From JAWXUD01 sp044432945 (lineage in GTDB: Bacteria > Cyanobacteriota > Vampirovibrionia > Gastranaerophilales > Gastranaerophilaceae): a stretch of 62,763 nucleotides of DNA. A program made the position numbers and the translations under genes. Shown piece by piece: positions 35,769-42,855 of this stretch. Under the pieces are notes generated by a model. The model was not told where the DNA came from. It did no database searches and saw only the letters and a list, made by a program, of their open reading frames with translations. Numbering within the stretch: position 1 is the first letter of the stretch; each line of letters opens with the position of its first letter. Location: NCBI GenBank assembly GCA_044432945.1, contig JAWXUD010000006.1, positions 1-62,763 of the forward strand. The letters run 5' to 3'.

Positions 35769-36194
35769 ATGGCAAAAAAAGTAGTAGGAAAAATCAAGCT
35801 TCAAATCCAAGCAGCTAAAGCAAATCCATCACCTCCAGTAGGTCCAGCTTTGGGTCAACACGGTGTAAACATCATGGATTTTTGTAAGCAATTTAACGCT
35901 AAAACTGAATCTCAAGCTGGATATATCATTCCAGTTGTTATCGATGTTTATGAGGACAGAAGTTTCTCATTCGTAACAAAATCACCACCAGCTCCAGTTT
36001 TAATTAAAAAAGCTTTGGACTTACCAAAAGGTTCATCAGTTCCAAATAAAGATAAAGTTGGTGAAATCACTCAAGCACAACTTGAAGATATCGCTAAAAT
36101 CAAAATGGACGACTTAAATGCAACTACACTAGAAGCAGCTGTTAGAATGATTAAAGGTTCTTGCAGAGCTATGGGTGTTACAGTAAAAGAATAA
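35769..36194 (+). CDS. rplK: 50S ribosomal protein L11
   Basis: A 141-residue L11 with the standard start KVVGKIKLQIQAAKANPSPP, the VGPALGQHGVNIMDFCKQFN motif, and the C-terminal rRNA-binding domain ending RMIKGSCRAMGVTVKE. It forms the GTPase-associated centre with L10/L12. AAGGAG precedes the ATG. Confidence 0.97.
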   Translation: MAKKVVGKIKLQIQAAKANPSPPVGPALGQHGVNIMDFCKQFNAKTESQAGYIIPVVIDVYEDRSFSFVTKSPPAPVLIKKALDLPKGSSVPNKDKVGEITQAQLEDIAKIKMDDLNATTLEAAVRMIKGSCRAMGVTVKE

Positions 36195-36224
36195 TGGAAG
36201 TGTTTAATAACACGTTAATACCAT
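36194..36224 (+). promoter_or_regulatory. Candidate structured leader of rplA
   Basis: ATGGAAG (36194-36200) closes on ACCAT (36220-36224) with an inner GTGTT/AACAC stem. It shares TGGAAG...GTTA-N-TACCA with the rplK leader. Confidence 0.4.
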
Positions 36225-36240
36225 GAAAGGGAATTAAAAA

Positions 36241-36963
36241 ATGTCAAAATTAACTAAAAAACAACAAAAAATGCAAGCAATACTTGAAGGGTTTGTACAA
36301 CCTGCAACTGCTGCAGAAACAATTAAAAAATTAAAAGAAATTTCAAAAGAAGTAGCAAAATTCAACGAAACAGTTGAGTGCCACATGAGATTAGGTATCG
36401 ATGTTCGTCAAGCTGACCAACAAATCCGTTCTACTGTTGTACTTCCAGCTGGTTTGGGTAAAACAGTTAGAGTTTGCGTTATTGCAAAAGGTGCTAAAGC
36501 TACTGAAGCGAAAGAAGCGGGAGCTGATTTTGCTGGTGCTGAAGAAATTATCGACAAAATCTCAGGCGGTTGGTTTGAATTCGATACACTTATCGCAACT
36601 CCAGATTGCATGGGTATGTTAGGTAAATTAGGTAGAGCATTAGGACCAAAAGGTTTGATGCCTAACCCTAAAACAGGTACTGTTACAGTTGATGTAGCTA
36701 AAGCTGTTTCTGATGCTAAAGCTGGTAAAGTTGAATACCGTGCAGACAAACAAGGTATGATTCACTGCCCAATCGGTAAAGTTGAGTTCAGCGAAGAAGA
36801 TTTGTTGAAAAACTTTGCGACTTTAGCTGATGCGATTTTGAGATCAAAACCATCTTCTGCTAAAGGAACATTTGTTAAATCAATTTACTTAGCAACAACA
36901 ATGGGACCTGGTATCAAATTAGATCCAAAAGCATTCGCTGCTGAGGTTAAAGAATTAGTTTAA
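36241..36963 (+). CDS. rplA: 50S ribosomal protein L1
   Basis: A 240-residue L1. Seen: KFNETVECHMRLGIDVRQAD, the STVVLPAGLGKTVRVCVIAK segment, and MGMLGKLGRALGPKGLMPNP, the conserved L1 signature. In many bacteria rplJ, rplL and rpoBC follow; here a terminator and a convergent prepilin gene follow instead. Confidence 0.97.
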   Translation: MSKLTKKQQKMQAILEGFVQPATAAETIKKLKEISKEVAKFNETVECHMRLGIDVRQADQQIRSTVVLPAGLGKTVRVCVIAKGAKATEAKEAGADFAGAEEIIDKISGGWFEFDTLIATPDCMGMLGKLGRALGPKGLMPNPKTGTVTVDVAKAVSDAKAGKVEYRADKQGMIHCPIGKVEFSEEDLLKNFATLADAILRSKPSSAKGTFVKSIYLATTMGPGIKLDPKAFAAEVKELV

Positions 36964-36996
36964 TAACTAGCTTATTATACACTTTAAAAGTACTAA

Positions 36997-37022
36997 AAAA
37001 CAGCCGTCAGGCTGTTTTTTAG
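36997..37022 (+). terminator. Rho-independent terminator after rplA
   Basis: AAAACAGCC-GTCA-GGCTGTTTTTT, a perfect stem with a T-run. Confidence 0.9.
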
Positions 37023-37064
37023 TTAACTAATTAAATTAATCCACCTCAATAAATAAGAATAATT

Positions 37065-38423
37065 CTAATCCTTCACACAACGAGCATTTACTGATGAATA
37101 TGATTTTAAATTGTCAGAATAACTGCTGTCACTTGATGCATTACCATCAACATATGCGTTATCTGCTCTAAAAAATTTATGATATGCCGTTAAATTACTA
37201 GTTGACTGATTTGACCAATAACGAGAAGCTCCTGCACCACTACCACTAAATGTCATTGATAACTCATTACCTTTAGTTTCATTAAACACTATACTAGAAA
37301 CAGTACCAGTTTCAGCTGGAACATAATCTAAATCATATAAATATTGTGTCAAATAAGCAAGTTCTGACAATGTAGGCAAAGATTTTCCTGCATCGCTACA
37401 TGCTTTCAAAGCACCAGCCCAGTAATTTTTTGAGCAATCTGGAGTACCATTTACGCTACTATCAGCAAGCCATGCATTTTGTGCAGTTGTTGTAAAAGTA
37501 TAATCCCAACTAACATCTCCACCACAAGTGTTGAGTGCGGTGATTGGTGTGTCAGAAGTATCCCAACAAGCGTCTAAACCTTCAATATTAACCCCTAATG
37601 ATGAATTCAGTGCAATAATATCACTACCAACCATGTTTTTACCAGCGTTACCATTCATATCAGCGATTATCGCAATGCATTGCGTTGCCTCTGTTCTGTT
37701 TAACCCGCTCTCATAAGGGTCTAACCATTCGCAATCTAGGTCATAATTGATTATAGCTTTTGTTCCGTCAGCTAAAACTATCCCAACATTATCACTTGTA
37801 AAATCTCTGTTTAAAATATCCGCTGCAAAATCTTCACCAGTTTTTAAATCCTCGACATAGACTTTTTCATCACACGAGCTTATCGCAACATCAGGAAAAC
37901 AATCTGTCATATCGGTCAAATCACAAGTTTCGTTTATTTTTAAATATTTTCCTAATTCTGCTACAAAATCTTCAGCATCTGAATATCCAGTAAGTTTTTC
38001 ATGAAATCTCATTTGATTCATCGCTTCATAAAGTCGTTCTTGAAATAACGTTTTTTTTGTATCCAACGCTTTATATTGATAATTACTAACTAAATTCGGT
38101 ATTGTCATTGCTGACACAACGCCGATGATACCAAGGGTTATTAAAACTTCTGCGAGAGTGAACGCTGAACGTTTTTTCATTGAAACCACCCCGACCTCAC
38201 GGTCACCCCTCCATCGGAGGGGAATTACTCCCGCTCGAACAGACGGGTTCGCTTTCTGCCTCTGCTCGCTTGCGTTCCACGGGAGGGGAATGCGACTGCC
38301 ACCCTGAACACGGTTTAGCAAAGGGTTCTCGTCATGCTGAACTTGCGGATTTTCGAGAAGTGGAAAGTTGAAGCGAACCCGTCTGTTCGGAATGACGTCA
38401 TTTTTGTCAAATCTTTTTGTCAT
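37065..38423 (-). CDS. Prepilin-like surface protein 2, with repeat-encoded N-terminal extension
   Basis: A 452-codon frame. The ATG at 38423 has a good AAGGAG (38430-38435). The prepilin signal RSAFTLAEVLITLGIIG begins only after 81 extra residues encoded largely by a dispersed GC-rich repeat. An internal ATG at 38180 gives the usual short leader (MKKRSAF) but has no ribosome-binding site. The mature part has the conserved middle (FHEKLTGYSDAEDFV, DLDCEWLDPYESGLNRTEA, DMNGNAGKNMVGSDI) and a DUF1566-like end (YWAGALKACSDAGKSLPTLS, RYWSNQS, VNARCVKD). It is divergent from XRE regulator 3. Either long or internal initiation is possible; the frame is intact either way. Confidence 0.75.
   Translation of the reverse strand: MTKRFDKNDVIPNRRVRFNFPLLENPQVQHDENPLLNRVQGGSRIPLPWNASEQRQKANPSVRAGVIPLRWRGDREVGVVSMKKRSAFTLAEVLITLGIIGVVSAMTIPNLVSNYQYKALDTKKTLFQERLYEAMNQMRFHEKLTGYSDAEDFVAELGKYLKINETCDLTDMTDCFPDVAISSCDEKVYVEDLKTGEDFAADILNRDFTSDNVGIVLADGTKAIINYDLDCEWLDPYESGLNRTEATQCIAIIADMNGNAGKNMVGSDIIALNSSLGVNIEGLDACWDTSDTPITALNTCGGDVSWDYTFTTTAQNAWLADSSVNGTPDCSKNYWAGALKACSDAGKSLPTLSELAYLTQYLYDLDYVPAETGTVSSIVFNETKGNELSMTFSGSGAGASRYWSNQSTSNLTAYHKFFRADNAYVDGNASSDSSYSDNLKSYSSVNARCVKD
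38180..38291 (-). repeat. Dispersed GC-rich repeat, copy D (long form, inside prepilin 2)
   Basis: On the minus strand it runs from ATTCCCCTCCC through TGGAACGCAAGCGAGCAGAG and CCGTCTGTTCGAGCGGGAG to a second CCCCTCC/GGAGGGG stem and GGTGGTTTCAATG. It matches copy E at 49855-49970 almost base for base in its first half. A further GC-rich stretch (38292-38402) with another CCCGTCTGTTC and the palindrome AATGACGTCATT belongs to the same insertion or a second one. Confidence 0.85.
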
Positions 38424-38511
38424 TATTTTCTCCTTATTTATATGAACTATATTTCACGATTGTATAATATCATGGGTACTTTATGAATGTCAATTCATAT
38501 ATCATGAACTA
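38424..38511. promoter_or_regulatory. Divergent promoter with ATGAA/TTCAT operators (cassette 3)
   Basis: The prepilin promoter (minus) has TTGACA (38488-38493), 18 bp, TATTAT (38464-38469). The half-sites ATGAA (38483), TTCAT (38494) and ATGAA (38504) alternate in orientation across its -35 and over the regulator -10 TATCAT (38500-38505). That -10 is 6 nt from the regulator ATG. Confidence 0.6.
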
Positions 38512-38745
38512 ATGATAAACCTAAATACGCCAAACGAAGAAATACTCAGGCTCATAGCTGATAATATTAGGATTGAACGGCTGAAAAAAAGGATTTCGCA
38601 AGAAAAACTTGCTGAAACGATTGATATTTCAGCAAAGTATCTCAATATGATTGAAAATCGCAAAGCAAATCCAACAATTATCATAATTATAAAACTTTGT
38701 CTTGCACTTGATATAGAATTAAATAGTTTATTAAAAACTATTTAA
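38512..38745 (+). CDS. XRE-family HTH regulator, paired with prepilin 2
   Basis: A 77-residue single HTH domain (ADNIRIERLKKRISQEKLAE, TIDISAKYLNMIENRKANPT) ending LNSLLKTI. Divergent from prepilin 2 with 88 bp between start codons. It appears leaderless (TATCAT, 6 nt, ATG). The recognition helix differs from its paralogues, fitting a distinct operator. Confidence 0.85.
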   Translation: MINLNTPNEEILRLIADNIRIERLKKRISQEKLAETIDISAKYLNMIENRKANPTIIIIIKLCLALDIELNSLLKTI

Positions 38746-38747
38746 AT

Positions 38748-38913
38748 TTATTTATAGTAAGGCTTAAAAGTTTTAATTTGTTCTGTTAATTTGTTAAAAT
38801 CACCATTAAAATTTATACATCTATCATCAATATGCAACCAACTCACCCTTATATTGATTTAACACACCATCTAAATCAATTAATAATATTTTCTTAAATC
38901 TTTTTTGCGTCAT
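38748..38913 (-). pseudogene. Deleted HAD-like phosphatase gene remnant
   Basis: From the ATG at 38913 (GGAG upstream) the minus strand encodes MTQKRFKKILLIDLDGVLNQ, a HAD motif I (DxDG), and stops after 29 residues. A shifted frame then gives HIDDRCINFNGDFNKLTEQI...FKPYYK, which looks like the end of the same kind of protein. The middle of the gene is missing. Confidence 0.6.
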
Positions 38914-39033
38914 GGCTTACTCCTATGATAATCAATCTAGATAATAAATTACCCATACTTTTATATAGATAATAACACAGGTTGTTTATATTTGTAAAGT
39001 AGTAGATAATATTGCCATATAAATAGGTGGGTT

Positions 39034-39219
39034 ATGAATAAAACAGAAAAAATATCTGAATTAAAGACATCAAAATCAAGAAAAGTTTCATTTCTTTTCA
39101 ATGATGAGTTATGGACATTGTTTAAAAAAGCCTGCAATAACAATAAAACGAAACCTACTTGGGAAGTAGAAAAATGGATTTTAAATTATTTGGATAAAAA
39201 TAATTTACTTGACGAATAA
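39034..39219 (+). CDS. Small ribbon-helix-helix-like protein
   Basis: Sixty-one residues: KSRKVSFLFNDELWTLFKKA followed by NKTKPTWEVEKWILNYLDK, a strand-helix-helix pattern like CopG/RHH DNA-binding proteins or antitoxins. AGGTGGG precedes the ATG. No toxin gene is next to it; the next gene encodes a small membrane protein. The family assignment is tentative. Confidence 0.5.
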   Translation: MNKTEKISELKTSKSRKVSFLFNDELWTLFKKACNNNKTKPTWEVEKWILNYLDKNNLLDE

Positions 39220-39253
39220 AAAAATCCACAATCTCTCTATTTTTTATTCATAT

Positions 39254-39282
39254 TTGACAATCCCCCAAAATAATGCTAATAT
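39254..39282 (+). promoter_or_regulatory. Strong promoter of the small membrane protein gene
   Basis: TTGACA (39254-39259), 17 bp, TAATAT (39277-39282), close to consensus. AAGGAGAG follows before the ATG at 39315. Confidence 0.75.
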
Positions 39283-39314
39283 GAATTAGTAAAGTTAACA
39301 AGGAGAGTATTTAT

Positions 39315-39608
39315 ATGGAAGTTACTATCGAGAAAATGGGAAAAAGAATAAGATTTTTTGAAAAAGCATTTTTAATCAATCTTGTATTATTAATTTTGGT
39401 GCATTTTGTTTATTACACATGCAATGATCTAGTTGTACAAATTTGTTGTTTAACTAACTATATTAATGCTGATACTGTTAAATTGGTTTTCTCATTGTTT
39501 TTTAGCAATTGGATTTTATTCACTCTTATCTTCACATTCATTCCAGTTGTAGTTTTCAACTGCTTGAAAAATTATGAATGCGAATGCGAGAAAAAAGAAG
39601 CTGAATAA
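39315..39608 (+). CDS. Small two-helix membrane protein
   Basis: Ninety-seven residues with two strong hydrophobic segments (LINLVLLILVHFVYYTC and NWILFTLIFTFIPVVVFNCL), a loop containing QICCLTNY between them, and a charged C-terminus (ECECEKKEAE). It has its own near-consensus promoter, ribosome-binding site and terminator, so it is a genuine single-gene unit. No family is recognised. Confidence 0.6.
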   Translation: MEVTIEKMGKRIRFFEKAFLINLVLLILVHFVYYTCNDLVVQICCLTNYINADTVKLVFSLFFSNWILFTLIFTFIPVVVFNCLKNYECECEKKEAE

Positions 39609-39628
39609 TTTATAAAATTTTCATTTTC

Positions 39629-39665
39629 AAAGAGCTGTTTTATTAAAAAAACAGCTCTTTTTTTT
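39629..39665. terminator. Terminator between the small membrane protein gene and aroB
   Basis: An AAAGAGCTGTTTT/AAAACAGCTCTTT stem followed by T7; likely used from both sides. Confidence 0.9.
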
Positions 39666-39676
39666 ATCTCTAATAA

Positions 39677-40753
39677 TTAATCTTGTTCACATAATAGTGA
39701 AGATGGATTAATCTCAATAGCTTCTACTTTTGCATAATCAACTGGCAACATAAAAACAATATTTTTATGCGTTGCTTTTTTATCCAATTGCATTATTTTT
39801 ATAATTTTTTCTATTGCAACGGTTTTCACTTGAGTAAAATCGAATTTTTTCAACACATCAAATGCCAAGAATTTATATTCTTTTTCGATAAAATCACGCT
39901 TCTCTGCCAATTCAAAGGCATACTTAATCCCTTCTACTACTGCCTCACCATGGGTGTATTTTTTGTATTTATAATACCCCTCAATCGCATGAGCGTAAGT
40001 ATGACCAAAATTCAAAACTCTTCGCAAATCGCTTTCTTTAACATCTTTTTCCACCACTGAAATTTTTAATTTCAAACAAATCTGTATCAGATTACTCATG
40101 GTTAAATTATCGCAAGCTAGAATTTTTTCTGAATTTTCGCTCAAAAAATTCATCAAGCCATATTCTTCATCACACAAGCAACTTTTTTCAATAAACGCAT
40201 ACTTGACAACCTCACCCAAGCCCGATTTTAGCTGACGCATATCGAGTGTTTTTAAAAAATTTGTATTAATCAAAACCGCTTTTGGCTGATAAAAAGCTCC
40301 CACGAGGTTTTTACCGAATTTATTATCAATACCAGTTTTCCCACCGATTGAAGAATCAACACAAGCCAACAACGTTGTAGGCACTTGAATAAAATCAATT
40401 CCTCTCATATAAGTTGATGCAACAAAACCTGCCATATCGCCGACAACTCCGCCACCAATTGCCACTATCACATCATTGCGAGTAAGCTTCATTTTAAAAG
40501 CTCTATTTAGAATTTTGTTGTAATTTTTAAAATTTTTATTTTTTTCACCATCTTTAATAACGATTTTTTCTTTTTTTGAAAACCCTAAAGCCTTGCCATA
40601 GACTTTTTCAACTCGTTCTGAAATTACCACCAAAAATCTTTTGCTTTCCATTTGTGATAATATTTTTGCTCGCATCGTAGAAATTTCGTCCCATTCTATT
40701 AAGATAGGACAATTCTGTTTTGCCTCTAACAAATCCATTGACATAGTAATCAT
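39677..40753 (-). CDS. aroB: 3-dehydroquinate synthase
   Basis: A 358-residue second enzyme of the shikimate pathway, converting DAHP to 3-dehydroquinate. NAD site VIAIGGGVVGDMAGFVAST; PTTLLACVDSSIGGKTGID; the zinc ligand region GLGEVVKYAFIE and NFGHTYAHAIEGYYKYKKYT with HGEAV. Its start codon overlaps the aroK stop (TAATGA), so translation is coupled. Last gene of the aroC-aroK-aroB run. Confidence 0.95.
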   Translation of the reverse strand: MITMSMDLLEAKQNCPILIEWDEISTMRAKILSQMESKRFLVVISERVEKVYGKALGFSKKEKIVIKDGEKNKNFKNYNKILNRAFKMKLTRNDVIVAIGGGVVGDMAGFVASTYMRGIDFIQVPTTLLACVDSSIGGKTGIDNKFGKNLVGAFYQPKAVLINTNFLKTLDMRQLKSGLGEVVKYAFIEKSCLCDEEYGLMNFLSENSEKILACDNLTMSNLIQICLKLKISVVEKDVKESDLRRVLNFGHTYAHAIEGYYKYKKYTHGEAVVEGIKYAFELAEKRDFIEKEYKFLAFDVLKKFDFTQVKTVAIEKIIKIMQLDKKATHKNIVFMLPVDYAKVEAIEINPSSLLCEQD

Positions 40754-41262
40754 TATATTTTCTCCAAAATCTCTGTAACAATATTATAAAAATTTTTACC
40801 ATCTGTGTCAATTGTGTGATGAGCTTTTTCATAATTAAATTTTCTTTTATTGATGATATTTGCAATATTTTCAACATTTTTATTATTCTTCAAAAGTGGT
40901 CTATTCAATTGGGTCTTAATCCTTTCATAAATGTCACTCGCCGAAGCATATAGATAAAAGACCGTAGAATTTTCAAGAATAAGTTTTTGATTTTCTTCAT
41001 TCTCAAACGCTCCACCGCCTAATGCTATTATTAATTTTTTATCATCAGGCTTAAAGATTTCAGCAATGCAATCACGTTCCAATTTTCTAAAATATTCTTC
41101 TGAATTTTCTATAAAAATTTGAGTAATAGTTTGCCCAGTTTCATTTTCGATTTTTTTATCGACATCAACCAATTCAAAATCAGCCAACTCTTTTTTTAAT
41201 TCATCGGCGATTGTGGATTTGCCAGCACCCATCATACCAATTAGTGCGATTTTATTTTTCAT
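40753..41262 (-). CDS. aroK: Shikimate kinase
   Basis: A 169-residue kinase that phosphorylates shikimate. P-loop LIGMMGAGKST, shikimate-binding DVDKKIENETGQTITQIF, ALGGGAFENEENQ, and the lid Arg in RIKTQLNRPLL. It overlaps aroC by 11 nt at its 5' end and aroB by 1 nt at its 3' end. Confidence 0.95.
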   Translation of the reverse strand: MKNKIALIGMMGAGKSTIADELKKELADFELVDVDKKIENETGQTITQIFIENSEEYFRKLERDCIAEIFKPDDKKLIIALGGGAFENEENQKLILENSTVFYLYASASDIYERIKTQLNRPLLKNNKNVENIANIINKRKFNYEKAHHTIDTDGKNFYNIVTEILEKI

Positions 41263-42313
41263 AATTATTTTTCAATTCTTTTAAACTATCTGAGCCATAC
41301 TTTTTTAAAAATTCATCAACTAAAACACAAGCCACACGAGCCTGAGCAACAACTGCACAAGCTTCTATAGCACAAGTATCAGAGCGTTCAAAATGAGCTT
41401 TTGCCTCTTGCATAGTTTTTAAATCAACGCTATCTAACGTTTTTTTCAAAGTAGGAATAGGCTTCATCTGAGCGAAAATAATCAAATCTTCACCATTAGT
41501 CATACCACCTTCAACACCACCTGCGTTGTTCGTTTTACGACTAATCTTGCCTTCTTTAATCAAAAATTCATCATGGTATTCACTACCCAAACATTCACAA
41601 ACATTTTCTACACCAATGGTTACTGACTTGACAGCGGGGATACTCATGACAGCTTGTGCCAAAATCCCATCGATTTTTCTATCAAAATGAACGTAAGAAC
41701 CAAGACCAATTGGCATATTTTCATAAACAATTTTTATTTTGCCACCTAATGTATCGCCTGACGTTTTAGCCTCATCAATTTGCTTACAAAAACCATTTTC
41801 ATCGCAAGCACAACCGACCTGAACAACTTTTGAGCTACCAACGATATTAAATTCGTTCAAAACCAATTGAGCGACAGCACCGACCGCAACCTCAATAGCG
41901 GTTTTTCTAGCACTAGAGCGTTCAAGCACGTTACGCAAATCTTGATGTCCGTACTTCTCACTGCCTGCAAAATCCGCATGACCAGGGCGATATGTAGTAA
42001 AAGATTTTTCATCAGTCAATTCCTTAGGATTGACGCTCATAACCTTCTCCCAGTTAGCAAAATCAGCGTTTTGTATAACCAATGAAATCGGCGCACCTGT
42101 TGATTTGCCAAAACGTACACCCGCAGTTATTTCAACCCTATCGAATTCAATAAGCATACGTCCACCACGACCATAACCTTGTTGACGAAGTTTCAGTTGA
42201 GAGTTGATGAAATCTTCATCAATATCAAACCCCGCAGGAACACCTTCGATAATGGCTGTCAAGCATTTTCCATGGCTTTCGCCAGCTGTTAAATAACGAA
42301 ATTTAGTCTGCAT
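41252..42313 (-). CDS. aroC: Chorismate synthase
   Basis: A 353-residue FMN-dependent enzyme making chorismate from EPSP. Motifs: TAGESHGKCLTAIIEGVPAG, GYGRGGRMLIEFD, RPGHADFAGSEKYGHQDLRN, ERSSARKTA (usually RSSARET; here Lys for Glu) and NNAGGVEGGMTNGED. It overlaps the upstream secreted-protein gene by 11 nt and aroK by 11 nt. Confidence 0.95.
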   Translation of the reverse strand: MQTKFRYLTAGESHGKCLTAIIEGVPAGFDIDEDFINSQLKLRQQGYGRGGRMLIEFDRVEITAGVRFGKSTGAPISLVIQNADFANWEKVMSVNPKELTDEKSFTTYRPGHADFAGSEKYGHQDLRNVLERSSARKTAIEVAVGAVAQLVLNEFNIVGSSKVVQVGCACDENGFCKQIDEAKTSGDTLGGKIKIVYENMPIGLGSYVHFDRKIDGILAQAVMSIPAVKSVTIGVENVCECLGSEYHDEFLIKEGKISRKTNNAGGVEGGMTNGEDLIIFAQMKPIPTLKKTLDSVDLKTMQEAKAHFERSDTCAIEACAVVAQARVACVLVDEFLKKYGSDSLKELKNNYEK

Positions 42314-42773
42314 ATTTCAAAAACACCTGTTCTCTAGTTTGCATCATCTCTTCTGTAATCAACCAAGTTCCATCATCTTGTTTTGTTAAAATCATATAAG
42401 CATCTAATTGATAAGTTTCACCACTAGGCTGACGAAGCATTTCGACTTTGTACTGACAATCAGAAAGCTCAGTGTAGGTAATCTCTGTATAAGTATTAGA
42501 ATATTTTTTCAACCTTGCAACAGCAAGACTTAACTTCATTTGTTTTAAATAAGTCGCCACATCAGTTGTAACGTCAACCGTCCCACCTGATGGCAATACA
42601 ACTTGTCTAATAATTTTAGCGTCAGGCGAATACATATCAGCCACAGCAGAGTTATAGCTATTTGCATATTCTACATAACTATTAAAAAATGCTGTCGCTT
42701 CCTCTAAACAATCAGCAAACGAAGCACCGACAAACATAAACATCATCATCATAGTTAAAATTATTTTTTTCAT
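42303..42773 (-). CDS. Secreted NTF2-like hypothetical protein, first gene of the aro operon
   Basis: A 156-residue protein with a clear signal peptide (MKKIILTMMMMFMFVGASFA). The mature part has a helical start (ATAFFNSYVEYANSYNSAVA, DMYSPDAKIIRQ) followed by alternating beta strands ending DGTWLITEEMMQTREQVFL, the pattern of NTF2/SnoaL-like domains. AAGGAG lies upstream. Its end overlaps aroC, which is odd because a periplasmic protein would have no role in the shikimate pathway. The function is unknown. Confidence 0.7.
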   Translation of the reverse strand: MKKIILTMMMMFMFVGASFADCLEEATAFFNSYVEYANSYNSAVADMYSPDAKIIRQVVLPSGGTVDVTTDVATYLKQMKLSLAVARLKKYSNTYTEITYTELSDCQYKVEMLRQPSGETYQLDAYMILTKQDDGTWLITEEMMQTREQVFLKYAD

Positions 42774-42820
42774 TTCTATACTCCTTTAATTTAAAAAAAT
42801 TATATCATATAAAAAGAATA

Positions 42821-42849
42821 TTGTCATTAACACAAAAATGTAGTATAAA
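42821..42849 (+). promoter_or_regulatory. Promoter of leaderless xer gene
   Basis: TTGTCA (42821-42826), exactly 17 bp, TATAAA (42844-42849), 6 nt, ATG at 42856. No Shine-Dalgarno sequence lies between. Confidence 0.7.
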
Positions 42850-42855
42850 AGTATT

